Below are positions 24,945 to 35,133 of a stretch of DNA of 64,000 bases, one piece after another (position 1 is the first letter of the stretch; each line of letters opens with the position of its first letter). The stretch is taken from the NCBI GenBank assembly GCA_004335835.1, contig RWJK01001312.1:97296-161295 (forward strand). The letters run 5' to 3'. Position numbers and translations under genes: made by a program. The notes under the pieces are model-generated. The model was not told the DNA's origin. It saw only the letters and a list, made by a program, of their open reading frames with translations, and ran no database searches. The stretch comes from Scenedesmus sp. ARA3 (lineage: Eukaryota > Chlorophyta > Chlorophyceae > Sphaeropleales > Scenedesmaceae).

Positions 24945-27900
24945 GGGCAACTACTATGAGGCTGTGCGCAAGGCCATCGAACCTGTCTGTCACACGCTGA
25001 CATTGTGTGCACCCTTCTGCTGCTCCGCTGCTGCTGCTGCTGCTGCCGCTGCTGCTGCTGCTGCTGCTGCCAGGGCGACTACTACGAGGCTGTGTGCAAG
25101 GCCATCGACCATGTGCTGACATAACACTTTTCTGCTGTTGCCGCTGCTGCTGCTGCTGCTGCTGCCAGGGCGACTACTACGAGGCCGTGTGCAAGGCCAT
25201 CGACCCGGTGCGCAAGGAGCTGGTGGCGTGCTTCCCAAAGGACGCTGGGCTGGATGAGGCATGCTTCAAGATTGCTTATGACATCCTTATCATTGGGGTG
25301 AGCTTGTAGAGGGTTGGCACACACTTGTATGGCTTTAGCTTTCTGGTTCAAGGATGAAGCGTGCTTCGAGGGGGCGTACGCCATCCTGATCACCCCTGGG
25401 GTGAGTTCTGAGGCCTGTTGCTTTGGACCATTTGCCCGCCTTGCTTCATGCAAGCATGCAAAAATGCTGCCCTCTGGCTGTTGACCCTGCTGTTCTGACA
25501 TGTCTGCACTGCAGGTGGGCAGCGTGAACAACACGCTTGGCGTGAAGGGCGTGGCCAATCACTGCCAGTTCCTAACTGCCCCTCTCACTGCTGCTGACCC
25601 TGCTGCTAACATTGCTGCCGCGCCTGTTTTCCTCCAAATCCTGCGGCAGGTGGGCAGCGTGAACAACACGTTTGGCGTCAAGGGCGTGGCCAATCACTGC
25701 CAGTTTCTAACTGCCCCAATGACTGCCGCTGATACTGCTGCTTCAACTGCTGTAATGTGAACATCACTGCAGGTGGGCAGCGTGAACAACACGTTTGGCG
25801 TGAAGGGCGTGGCCGAGTACTGCCAGTTCTTCAAGTCCATCGAGGACGCCAACACGCTGCGCAAGCGCATCAGCGAGTGCTTCGAGCGCGCAGCGCTGCC
25901 CTACGTGAGTGGGCCTGTGCTGTATCTTGTCAGCAATTTGCTCTGCCCATAATAGCAGCTAAGAATTGGTTAGTGCTGCGCAAGCGCATCAGCGAGTGCT
26001 TCGAGCGCGCCGCGCTGCCCTACGTGAGTGCGCCTGTATCCGCTGCAAGCAGCATCAGCGGAGAGCATGTGCACAGAGCACAGGAGACGACGCAAGTGAT
26101 CTTGCCCGGGCACAGATTGGAGCTGCTCTGTAGAATTCCACCTGCTGCGTGCTTCTCTTGTGCCCTACGCACAGCAGCGGATGGTGCTGCAGGCATGCTG
26201 CTGCCGAACATGGTGGAAGCAGGGTGAAGCGTACCCTGGTGGCATATTTTACCTGCTGGTGTTCACTGACCGTGCATGTTCTGTCTGTTTGCTGCTGCCT
26301 GGCCTGCGCAGACACCCGAGGAGGAGCGCAAGAAGCTGCTGTCCTTCGTCATCTGCGGCGGCGGGCCCACAGGCGTGGAGGTAGCCGCAGAGATCCACGA
26401 CTTCGTGTTCAACGACCTCAAGGTGCGGCCACAGTCGGTGACTTGCGTTATAACCACTATATAACCTTGTGGGTGGCGTTTTGGTCATGTTGTTTTGGAA
26501 AGCCAGATGCGTGGAGGTGGCGGCTGAGATCCACGATGTTGTGTTCAACAACCTCAAGGTGCGGTCGCAGGGTCGGTGCTTTAGGGAATTAGGTTACGTC
26601 TTCGTGTAAAGAACACGGTGTTTTAACTGTGACGTGCAACCACTATGACGTGCAATAACTTGCCGCTTTCATACTTGTGGATGGCTGTTTCGCTATGGTG
26701 TTCCCAAAGCCAGTGCGTGGAGGTGGCGGCCGAGATCCACGACTTCGTGTTCAACGACCTCAAGATGTGGACACAGGGTTTGGTGGTTTAGAACAGAGTT
26801 AAACTCGTGGATGGCTTCTCTGCTTGTTTTTTAACCGATGTGCTGCGTGGAGGGGTGACTGAGATCCACGACTTTGTGTTCAACGACCCCAAGGTAATGC
26901 ACTGTTGTGTACCAGCACTGGAACTGTTGCATCGCGTGAGCTCTGCCCCACAGCCCTCTGCTGTTGCATGTGTATCCCCCGCATGAACACTACACATCAA
27001 TCTGAGCTGCTGAAGGATGTGCATCTGTCTGCAAGACGCACCGCCATTTGTTGTTGATCTTAACAGCCGTGCACCTGGTGTCTCGCCTGCAGGCGCACTA
27101 CCCTGAGCTGCTCAAGGATGTGCGCATCGGCGTGATCGAGCTCATGGCTGTTTGCCTGCAGATCCGCCACCCTCTGTCGGCGCTCTGAAGATCCACAAAA
27201 CTGCTGTTTTGCCTGCAGGCACACTACCCTGAGCTGCTCAAGGACGTGCGCATCCGCGTGATCGAGCTGATGGACTACGTGCTGTCTACCTATGACCGCA
27301 AGATCGGCGAGTTCACGCACAAGCAGTTTGAGCGCGCAGGTGCGTTCACACACAAGTGGGTCCTGGCAGCATCAGACGGTGTACCAAATGCATGTGCATG
27401 CGTCGGATCATCGTACTAGCCGTCTTATTGACAAGTATCATACACCATTGCAACTCCCACTGCACCAACAAACCCACCTGCAACTGCTGGCGCCGCTGCT
27501 GACAAGTAACGCTGAAAAATGTGTCTGCATGCCGCAGGCATTGAGCTGGTGCTGAACACGCGTGTGGCCAGTGTGCGTGACGGCTATGTGTCTGTGGTGC
27601 CCAAGAGCGGCGAGGAGTTCGAGATCCCCTTTGGCTCCTGCGTGTGGGCCACTGGCATTGCCATGAACCCGCTCATCAAGGAGCTGCAGCAGCAGTTCCC
27701 CGAGCAGACACACTTCAGGTGAGCTGTTCTGTGAGGTGTGGCTATTCTGAGGGGGCTTGAAGCAGTTGTTTAAAATCGCCATGAACCCACTGATCAAGGA
27801 GCTGCAGCAGCAGTTCCCGCAGCAGACGCACTTCAGGTGTGGGAGCTGGTAGTCTTGTGGTGTCATGTGTGCTGTGCGTGAGGCATTTGTACACAATGCC

Positions 27901-30900
27901 ATGCACAGTGCTGCCTGCATCTGCTGCCACAGCGCAGCATCACCCCTGCCGTCATCTCCCTGGCCAGGCATGGCATGCAACTGCACAGACCAACGAGTTG
28001 CTGCAACTGCAGCATCTGGGCCTTTGGAGATTGATGTTGTGCTGCCGCTGCTGCTGCTGCTGCAGGTCGGCGCTGACTGATGAGTTCCTGCGCGTGAAGG
28101 GCAGCGACGGCAGCATCTGGGCCTTTGGCGACGCCTCAACAATCGAGCAGCCACGCGCGCTGCAGCGCGCAGACGAGCTCTTTGAACAGGCCGACACAAA
28201 CAAGGTGCGGCGGCTAAGCTTGATATGCATAGGGTTCATTTTGGGTGGGCGGGATGACACATCAGGAACAGCAAGTGCGCTGCAGCACGCAGATGAGCTC
28301 TTCGAGCAGGCCGACACCAACAAGGTGCGGCGGCTAGGCTTGATGTGGATAGGGTTCATTTCGGATGGGCGGGACGACACATCAAGACCGCTCTGGCATG
28401 CGTGCGTGCTGCGCTCTGCAGGGGCGGATAGTGGGCAAGGAGCTGCAGGCGCTGCTGAACGAGGCCAGCAAGGATCCATCCCCTCTTGTTGCACTTGCCA
28501 TGCACCTCATGCCTTTTCTGATGGTTGATTGTTGCACCTGCTGGATTATTCTGAACACATTTGCCTTGCAGGACGGCCTGGTGGGCCTGAAGGAGCTGCA
28601 GGCGCTGCTGACTGAGGCCAGCAAGGAGTTCAGCCACCTGGAGGAGCACGCGCGCTTCCTGGAGGCCAAGAACAAGCGGTGAGGCTCGACACAACGCTCT
28701 CTCGGTACAGCTGCTGTGTTTGGACTCATATCTGCTAGCTACAGCGCGTTGCGGACATCCTGTGTGTGCATGGGGGCCCTCATGACAGCTGGCTTACACA
28801 CGAAATTTACAGCTGCTTGTGTGTCGGGCTGCCAAGCAAAGCGTGAAGCATGCACACGCCATGAAGACTGCAGTCATGCGGCACGCGCAATGCATCTAAA
28901 CACAACTCAAGGCTCACATGCGTGCCCAAACTTTTCTTACACTGCTGCCGCAGGTTTGGCGGGCTGCTGCAGCGTGCGCTGGCCGGCAGCAATGGCGCTG
29001 AGAGACCCCCGCAGACTGTGGAGGAGACTGCACACTAAGTGGTGGCGTCTAACCACAAACTGCATCTGTTTGCCCAAACGCTGCCTGCCGCTGCAGGTTT
29101 GGCGGGCTGCTGCAGCGTGCCCTGGCAGGCAGCAACGGCGCGAGAGCCCTATGCAGACCATGAATGAGACTGCAAAAATATCACAATTCCGGTAGCATTC
29201 AAACACAAAGCACATCTGTTTGCCCAAATGCCGCAGGTTTGGCGGGCTGCTGCAGCGTGCGCTGGCTGGCAACAGCAATGGCGCTGAGAACCTATGCAGA
29301 CTTTAGAGGAGACGGTATGGGTGTCACCCTCAGTAATACATCTAAACACAAAGCGCGTTTTGCCCAAATGCCGCAGGTTTGGCGGGCTGCTGCAGCGTGC
29401 TCTGGCAGGCAGCAACGGCGCTGAGAGCCCCATGCAGACAGTAAAGGAAACTGCAAATTCTTCAATCTGTTTGTCTGATAGCTGCCTGCTTCTTCACTCT
29501 GCCGCAGGTTTGGCGGGCTGCTGCAGCGTGCCCTGGCTGGTAACAGCAATGGCGCTGAGAGCCCCATGCAGACCGTGGAGGAGACGGATGAGTTGACCAA
29601 GGAGCAGTTCAAAGCGCTGCTTGAGAAGATTGACTCGGGGCTGCGCGCGCTGCCGGCAACAGCACAGGTGGGCAGAGGTGGCTGCTTGATTACTTACTTT
29701 TCATTGTCAAACTGGCCAGGAGTTGTGAGTCATCCAAGGGTTGTTGCACATGTTTGTCTTTTCAAGATTCGGACACGTACTGGTTCAGTGAACGAGTTGT
29801 TCATTTGGGTAAGGCACTTGTCCATAGTTTGGGATGTTGAGACGGATGAGCTGACCAAGGAGCAGTTCAAAGCACTGCTTGAGAAGATTGACTCGGGGCT
29901 GCGCGCGCTGCCAGCAACAGCACAGGTGGGTGGCGGCGTGCCGGCAGACCAGTTTAGCAGCGCGGCTGCTAGCACATCATTGGACGCACACTGTTAGGCA
30001 CTGCCGGGCAGGCAAAAGCTGCAGGCGATGATTGCGGTGGCGCAAGATGCGTGCAGTGCTGTGAGCTGGACTAAGTAGCCTGCTGCTGTGCTTCTGCTGA
30101 CTGTTGAGCAGAACTCGCGCTGAGGCACATGTGTCCTGCCCTGACCAACTGCTGCTGTTGTCGCTGCTGCAGGTTGCCAAGCAGCAGGGCGAGTACCTAG
30201 CAGAGGTGCTGAAGCGTGGCAGCTTTGACCAGCAGGCGAAGGTGCTGCAGCCAAACGAGAAGCAGGCGCCATTCAAGTGAGTGAATGGGGATAAATGTTG
30301 CTGGGGCAACATGAGGCACATCTGCGCCTTTGCCTTTGCAGCAGACACAGCAACTACGCCTCAGCAAAGTTCAGACAGGGGCGATGCGTCGTCTGGCACA
30401 TAGTAGATATGTGTTCCCTGTGTGCTGCAGCCTTGCGCATCAAACAAGACATGTACAGTACATGCATGTGCTGCATGTGCCCTGCCTGCGCGCTCAACCC
30501 CGGCTCTGAACCCTGTACCCTTTGCACCCTGCTTGAACCTTAAACACATACTCCACCCGCAGGTACAACCACAAGGGCTCGCTGGCGTATGTGGCAATGC
30601 ATTGGCGCTCAACCATGTGACTGAACCTTTCACACTTGCGCTTTGCCTGAACCATAAGGTCATACCATCCAGGACCCACATGCAACTCTCCTCTCAGTAA
30701 TAATCCTTTAACCTCAAAAGCTCATACCCACCGCCACCACCAAGCCCTGCAGGTACAACCACAAGACCTCGCTGCCATACGCGGGCCCTGCTTGAACCCA
30801 AAACCCTGAACCCTGCACCGCCTGCACCCTGCTTGAACCCTTATAAAACTCCCCGCAGGTACAACCACAAAGGCTCTCTGGCGTATGTTGGTGGTGACCA

Positions 30901-31066
30901 GGCCGTGATGGACATCCCAAAAGTGGGCCCTATCTTTGGCACAGGGGCTGGCATCATGTGGAAGGGCTATGAGACCTTTGCGCAGATCAGCCTGCGCAAC
31001 CAGCTGCTGGTCATCAGTGACTGGGTGCGCACCAAGCTCTTCGGGCGCGACATCTCGCGCGTGTAA
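21633..31066 (+). CDS. Type II NAD(P)H dehydrogenase with EF-hand, 14 exons, 612 aa
   Basis: This enzyme oxidises NAD(P)H with FAD and reduces quinone without pumping protons. Exons: 21633-21800, 22324-22469, 22944-22989, 23964-24050, 25169-25297, 25773-25904, 26312-26422, 27219-27339, 27538-27718, 28066-28204, 28572-28678, 29508-29667, 30173-30276, 30859-31066; total 1,839 nt, all phases consistent. The first ~55 residues are Ala/Arg/Ser-rich with no acidic residue before the DKV near residue 50, like a plastid or mitochondrial transit peptide. FAD site: [10 protein letters not shown] (~80). NAD(P)H site: [12 protein letters not shown] (~250). An EF-hand loop [12 protein letters not shown] is formed across exons 10 and 11 with all key positions (D1, N3, D5, G6, E12), as in NDB-type enzymes. 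The C-terminus [24 protein letters not shown] is the family's membrane-binding end. Location (plastid chlororespiration or mitochondrion) cannot be decided here. Confidence 0.92.
22907..22938 (+). repeat. CTG microsatellite abutting the exon 3 acceptor
   Basis: About ten CTG triplets in gene sense run directly into GCGTGCAG, the acceptor of NAD(P)H dehydrogenase exon 3 at 22944. Confidence 0.8.
24112..24561 (+). repeat. Five donor echoes of NAD(P)H dehydrogenase exon 4, about 102 bp period
   Basis: The exon 4 end (PVRNLVLGK, from CCAGTGCGCAACCTGG at 24024) with its GTGAGG donor recurs with CCAG/CCAC starts at 24115, 24217, 24319, 24421 and 24529. The copies at 24217 and 24319, with their whole spacer, are almost identical, so at least one duplication is recent. 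The copy at 24529 has CCACTGCGC. Confidence 0.9.
24786..25168 (+). repeat. Three acceptor echoes of exon 5, each behind its own CTG tract
   Basis: Copies of the exon 5 head ([12 protein letters not shown]) begin at 24833, 24946 and 25074 before the real exon at 25169. Spacings are 113, 128 and 95 bp. Each copy keeps an AG acceptor preceded by 8-14 CTG units. Echo proteins read [24 protein letters not shown] and [12 protein letters not shown], so the frame is intact in all. Confidence 0.9.
25351..25406 (+). repeat. Donor echo of exon 5
   Basis: A degenerate copy of the exon 5 end ([13 protein letters not shown] for [13 protein letters not shown]) plus a GTGAGT donor, 103 bp downstream of the real donor. 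Confidence 0.8.
25515..25772 (+). repeat. Two acceptor echoes of exon 6
   Basis: Copies of [14 protein letters not shown] start at 25515 and 25650; the real exon starts at 25773. Both echoes share NHCQFLTAP where the exon has EYCQFFKS, so they are closer to each other than to the exon. The first interval is 135 bp, a multiple of three, so the two echoes form one open frame. Confidence 0.9.
25973..26029 (+). repeat. Donor echo of exon 6
   Basis: The last 51 nt of exon 6 ([16 protein letters not shown]) and donor GTGAGT are repeated 119 bp downstream, nearly identical. Confidence 0.9.
26508..26900 (+). repeat. Three donor echoes of exon 7
   Basis: Copies of [16 protein letters not shown] end at 26558, 26764 and 26893 (real end 26422). 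The first keeps the GTGCGG donor, the second has ATGTGG (dead donor), and the third has GTAATG. Divergence increases with distance. Confidence 0.9.
27000..27160 (+). repeat. Acceptor echoes of exon 8
   Basis: A good copy of [12 protein letters not shown]...VIEL starts at 27093 with its own CTGCAG acceptor, 126 bp before the real exon at 27219. An older fragment (CTGAGCTGCTGAAGGATGTG) lies at about 27001-27020. Confidence 0.8.
27776..27842 (+). repeat. Donor echo of exon 9
   Basis: A copy of [20 protein letters not shown] with a GTGTGG donor, ending 118 bp after the real exon 9 end. Confidence 0.9.
28262..28482 (+). repeat. Donor echo of exon 10 and acceptor echo of exon 11 (split EF-hand relics)
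   Basis: The exon 10 end [12 protein letters not shown] and its GTGCGG donor recur at 28285-28324, 120 bp downstream; the following ~55 nt of intron is copied too. At 28424-28482 a degenerate exon 11 head ([15 protein letters not shown]) follows a CTGCAG acceptor. Intron 10 therefore carries relics of both halves of the calcium-binding loop. Confidence 0.85.
28954..29507 (+). repeat. Four acceptor echoes of exon 12
   Basis: Copies of the exon 12 head ([21 protein letters not shown]) begin at 28954, 29097, 29237 and 29377; the real exon begins at 29508. Spacing is 143, 140, 140 and 131 bp. All four keep a CAG acceptor and high identity over about 65 nt. Confidence 0.93.
29838..29931 (+). repeat. 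Donor echo of exon 12
   Basis: The last ~88 nt of exon 12 ([19 protein letters not shown]...) with donor GTGGGT recur, ending at 29925, 258 bp after the real exon end. Confidence 0.9.
30490..30858 (+). repeat. Two acceptor echoes of exon 14 with a GAACCCTG-rich leader
   Basis: Copies of YNHKGSLAY start at 30563 and 30753 behind CGCAG/TGCAG acceptors. The real exon starts at 30859. The intron leader, rich in AACCCTG/ACCCTGCTTGAACC, is also copied at 30507-30545 and 30800-30842. Confidence 0.85.
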
Positions 31067-31111
31067 GAGGCTTGTGTGTGAGTGGCTTGCAGCAGGCTGC
31101 AGCAGCGGTGA

Positions 31112-31160
31112 AGGCTGGGTGTGCACCAAACTCTTTGGGCGCGACATCTCGCGCGTGTGA
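31112..31160 (+). repeat. Stop-codon echo of the NAD(P)H dehydrogenase
   Basis: The last 15 codons ([14 protein letters not shown]) and a stop (here TGA) recur 94 bp past the real TAA, inside the presumed 3' UTR. Confidence 0.9.
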
Positions 31161-31170
31161 GCGGCGTGTC

Positions 31171-31175
31171 TGTAA
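31171..31175 (+). promoter_or_regulatory. Candidate TGTAA poly(A) signal
   Basis: TGTAA lies 105 nt past the dehydrogenase stop, just after the stop-codon echo. If used, the echo is part of the mRNA 3' UTR. Confidence 0.4.
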
Positions 31176-33594
31176 CGGGCTGGGCTGTGAGGGGTTTGCC
31201 ACAGGCTGACTGCAGCAGCAGTCTGGCGACGCGTCGGGGCCTGGCAGCAGCTGAGAGGGAGGTTGTGGAAGCTGAGAGGGGTTGACCAGCGTGCCTGCAC
31301 AGCTGGGGTGCGCTCCTGTGCATCATGAGGGGCCGGCTGCATGTTTGGTGTGATGTGGCGATAAGGAGAAGCAGAGCGGAGTGCTGCAACACAGTGCAAT
31401 TGCATTGTTGCAGCAAGCAACCTCTGCCTGCTGGCTGCTTAGCGTGGCCGGCACGGGTTACAGCGATTGATCGTGCTGAGTGGTTCATCTCTGCGGCAAA
31501 GGTTTTGCAGGACGGGGCGGACCAGGTTTGCACCCTGCAAAGTTGGCTCGCCAGCATGTTACTTCCCTTCTCATGATGATGTGTTTACTGTGCTTGATCA
31601 CTGCACACCGTGCATGGTGCTTGGTGGGTTTGGAGCTGACCTGATTTGGTTTGGGGGCATGCCTTACCACAACAGATCTAACAAACAATGTGCCGGCAGC
31701 TGGCGGTGCCAACTGGCACAGCTCTGCTTCATGAGAGCCGGCAACAACATATCCTTTGGCTTGCTGTCCCTGCCTAGTAGCTGCAGGGTTAGCGTGATGT
31801 GGAGTGGCTGTACACACATATCGTGCAACAAAGGAGTGCGCAGATGCATGCTTGGGCATGCCACATGTGTGTCTGCATGCTGGGACATGTTCTGTGCTGC
31901 GTTGTGTGGCTGTGCCGGCACTCACAAGGTCACTGCATGGAGAGCTGCTCTGAGTGAAGCCTGAGCATGGCTGTTACCTGTTGTGTAGGGGGCGACACAA
32001 ATTTGAATGTCAAACATGTCAAACATTAGACCTGGGTTCGAGTGGCACGGCTGCAGAACTACGCTGCTGGCCTCCATGTGGTTCTAATAGGCGTTCGACA
32101 CCCTGCACCTGCTGTCGGCAGCACAGCTGCTGCAATGCAGCTGCTGGCTTCTGTGGCGGCTGTTTGATGCGGGTGACAGCTGGCACGCCTTGCAGCAGCA
32201 GCAAAGTGTGGAAGCTGGGCAGCAGCTCCCGCATGTGCTGTTGTTATGGTGGGTTCTAAAACCCACGTGTATGTGGGGATTGGGCATGGGATCAGGCAGC
32301 TGTAGCGACAGGAGCCAAACAGATAATACACAAGCAGTGATATCACATTGGGATTCAGCCTGATGGGAGAGTTCAGCTGTTAGTGATAGTAACATTTTCC
32401 TCAACGAGCATTTGCTTGGCACTTTCGTATGCACTCAGTACATTACAGGCTGTGATGCACGCGCTGCAGATGTTTCACATATTGTGTGGTTAGCAGCCTG
32501 TTGTGGGTGCACATCCTGTGACACACAACTTGCACATCCTGCTTTGTAATAATAATAGTCTTCTTGTAAGCCATACCTTGTCATCGGCAACCGCGCCCCG
32601 TACGGAGCGGAAACTACGACTATTGCATTATGCCTCTCTATCCTGCTTTGTAACACGGTTTGATAACTGCTTGTGGGCTGGCAGCAGGGAGTTGGGTGCT
32701 ACGGTGCTACGCTGTGCACAGGAAGGTCTAGAGAGATCTGCACCTCAGCATCGTACCATGACAGTGCACTGCACGTGCTGCTGCAAGTTGCTGCTTACAT
32801 GCACTTGAATTCATTTCTCGGCCACAAGATGCAAGCCTGCTGGTGAGTCTGGCCGCACGTCAGCGGCAGGCTGCTGCCGCCGTATTGCAGTACATTTGAG
32901 CGCCTTTCTATGGTGCAGGACATCAAAGTATGTTACAACATCAATACCGGCAGTCAAGGGGGCGACCCTGCCAGGCAGTGCCTGTGCAAGCGGGAGACGC
33001 ATACAGACAAGGGTCAGCACTGACTCTGGCTGGCTGTGATCATGATATCATATCATATGCAGTGCATGGCGTGCAGCTGCCGCTGCCTTGCAAAGCATTA
33101 ATGAAATGCTGCAGCAACGCTGCATGCCAAGGCTTGCAGTCAACAGCCGCAAGCACAACATGCAACAGCTGCTGCTGTGACTGATCAGGCGGTCCCTGCG
33201 CTGCGCACGCTGGCTTGCTGCCCAACGTTTCCCACCGGCCATGTGCAACAGCTGCTTGTACTGCACAGCCCGAAACCAAAGTGCCATGCACACGCAGCCC
33301 TGCTGCTGCAATCAGCAGCTGCAGGTGCCCAACATACATAGCCAGTGGCAACTGCTGCACAATCTTTGCTGCTATATGTCTGCAGTCACATGCGTGACGC
33401 AGCTGACAGCCGTTACTTGCCCAGCACTGCTGCACAGCAGCTGCCACTGTATACATCAAGTGCCGCAGGGGCACAACAACAAACAACCCTGCTCAACAAT
33501 GCAAAATGACAAATTCTAGACAAAGCCAGTGACAAAGCCAAGCCAATGCGCTGCTGCCGCTTCCACTCCTACACTACATGCAAATTACCACAGA
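31176..33594. other. Intergenic region, no gene supported
   Basis: These 2.4 kb between the dehydrogenase and the histidine gene have scattered short open frames only, without family signature or splice-consistent chaining. An AT-richer patch lies at 32330-32600. Part may be the 3' UTR of the minus-strand histidine gene. Confidence 0.4.
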
Positions 33595-33790
33595 CTACTG
33601 CTGCGTCAGCACGCCCTTGCTGGCCATCGCGCCCCGCCACTACTCTTTTACGGAAATTGCCACTCTGCTGCTGGTGCTGGTGCTGCTGCTGCTGTTGCTG
33701 CTGCCTACTGCTGCGTCAGCACGCCCTTGCTGCTGGCGACCTGGTCCCGCCGCCGCTCATCATACTCAGTGGCGCGCCGCAATCCGCTGC
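33595..33790 (-). repeat. Two stop-codon echoes of the histidine gene, 110 bp period
   Basis: The minus-strand gene end ([10 protein letters not shown] and TAG) recurs with stop positions at 33705 and 33595, each 110 bp further downstream of the real stop at 33815. The nearer copy still reads [24 protein letters not shown]; the farther copy keeps only the last ~10 codons. Confidence 0.9.
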
Positions 33791-33814
33791 TGCTGCTGCC
33801 GCCGTCGTTGCCGT

Positions 33815-34651
33815 CTACTGCTGCGTCAGCACGCCCTTGCTGCTGGCCACTTGCCCGCGCCGCCGCTCATCATACTCAGTCGCCCTCCGCAGCGCGCGCG
33901 CAAAGGCCTTGAAGGTCGCCTCCACGATGTGGTGGCTGTTCTTTCCTGCAAGCTGGCGTATGTGCAGCGTGGTGCCGCTTGTGTTGGCAAAAGACATGAA
34001 GAAGTGCTCCACCAGCTCTGTGTCAAAACTGCCAATCTTCTGGCTAGGGATGGTGAGGTCACAGCTGAGATGTGCACGGCCAGACAGGTCCAGCACAACA
34101 TGGGTGAGGGCCTCATCTAAAGGAGCGCTGAACTCGCCAAAGCGGTGAATGCCTTTGCGGTCCCCTAGGGCTTGGGAGAAGGCGCTGCCGAAAGCTAGGG
34201 CGATGTCCTCTACTGTGTGGTGGTCATCGATCCAGGTGTCTCCCTGGGCGTTGACGTAGACGTCGAACAGCCCGTGAGAGGCGATTTGGTCCAGCATGTG
34301 GTTCAGAAAGCCTACTGGGCTGTTGGCGATGCACTGACCAGTGCCATCCAGGTTGACCCGCACTTCTACACTGGTCTCCTTCGTTGAGCGCTTCACGACT
34401 GCAACGCGGGGTCCGGATACTTCTGGGAGCTCCACGAGCGGGTTCTGCGCGTGCTGCATGCTGCTGGCACCGTTGTTGCTGACTGATGGAGCTGCTGCTG
34501 CTGGGGCAGCAGCACCTGCTGCTGCAGCTGCCACTGAGGTCCGGCTAGAGATAGCGCGCGCGGGTACAAAGTGCTTAGAGATACAAAGGGGCCTGTGGCA
34601 GCCAGTAGTGCTGCAGCTGCCTGCTGAACGCTGCAACAGCGAGGTGTGCAT
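33815..34651 (-). CDS. HISN5: Imidazoleglycerol-phosphate dehydratase, intronless, 278 aa
   Basis: This enzyme catalyses step 6 of histidine synthesis, dehydrating imidazole glycerol phosphate to imidazole acetol phosphate (HisB-type, EC 4.2.1.19). A single ORF runs from ATG (complement of 34649-34651) to TAG. Residues 1 to about 75 are Ser/Ala/Arg-rich with an Ala tract and fit a plastid transit peptide. The conserved core follows: [32 protein letters not shown], the metal-binding [32 protein letters not shown] and [19 protein letters not shown], ending in a short basic tail. The length matches plant enzymes. No introns are seen, unlike most neighbours. Its stop region has been tandemly copied twice into the downstream DNA. 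Confidence 0.95.
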   Translation of the reverse strand: MHTSLLQRSAGSCSTTGCHRPLCISKHFVPARAISSRTSVAAAAAGAAAPAAAAPSVSNNGASSMQHAQNPLVELPEVSGPRVAVVKRSTKETSVEVRVNLDGTGQCIANSPVGFLNHMLDQIASHGLFDVYVNAQGDTWIDDHHTVEDIALAFGSAFSQALGDRKGIHRFGEFSAPLDEALTHVVLDLSGRAHLSCDLTIPSQKIGSFDTELVEHFFMSFANTSGTTLHIRQLAGKNSHHIVEATFKAFARALRRATEYDERRRGQVASSKGVLTQQ

Positions 34652-35133
34652 GGTGGGGTTCTTGCGGCAGGGTGAGCAGGCACGACAATAAAAGAAATAT
34701 ATTTCTCACTGAATGCGGTACTGCGATGTTCAGAGCTCCAGCCACCGCAAACGAACGACAGCTCGTCAAGTGCTCTGTGGGAGACATGCGGGCAGGCGCT
34801 TTATGACAGTGACACATTCAGCCCAGTTGTAATTCACTTCAATCACCGCGTTCAGTTTCATTTGAGCCCACTTGAAGCGTTGTGCACACTCGGCTGTCGG
34901 AACAGCAGTGCTCAGGCTAGGCACAGCATTACTGAAGCAATTTACCGAAGCTTGCACACCTCTTGCCCTAAAGGAACTTGCCGTACCATTCCAAAACGTA
35001 ATAGCAACTCTAGCTGTTGTCAAAGCGTTGTCCAGGGAAGGCACTACATTGAGCTGTACACAGGCCTGTAGTACAGTACCGCAATAGAGCTCCCTCAGGC
35101 CTGCCGCAGTGCCAGACAACAGCAGCAGCAGCC
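34652..35133. promoter_or_regulatory. Divergent promoter region
   Basis: These 482 bp separate the ATGs of the histidine gene (-) and the next + gene. An AAATATATTT element at 34696-34705 lies about 45-55 nt upstream of the minus-strand ATG and could be its TATA box. Confidence 0.4.

Noticed and set aside
31990..32060. tRNA-like GGGTTCGAGTGG on the + strand
   Set aside because: The T-stem does not pair and the upstream arms are missing.
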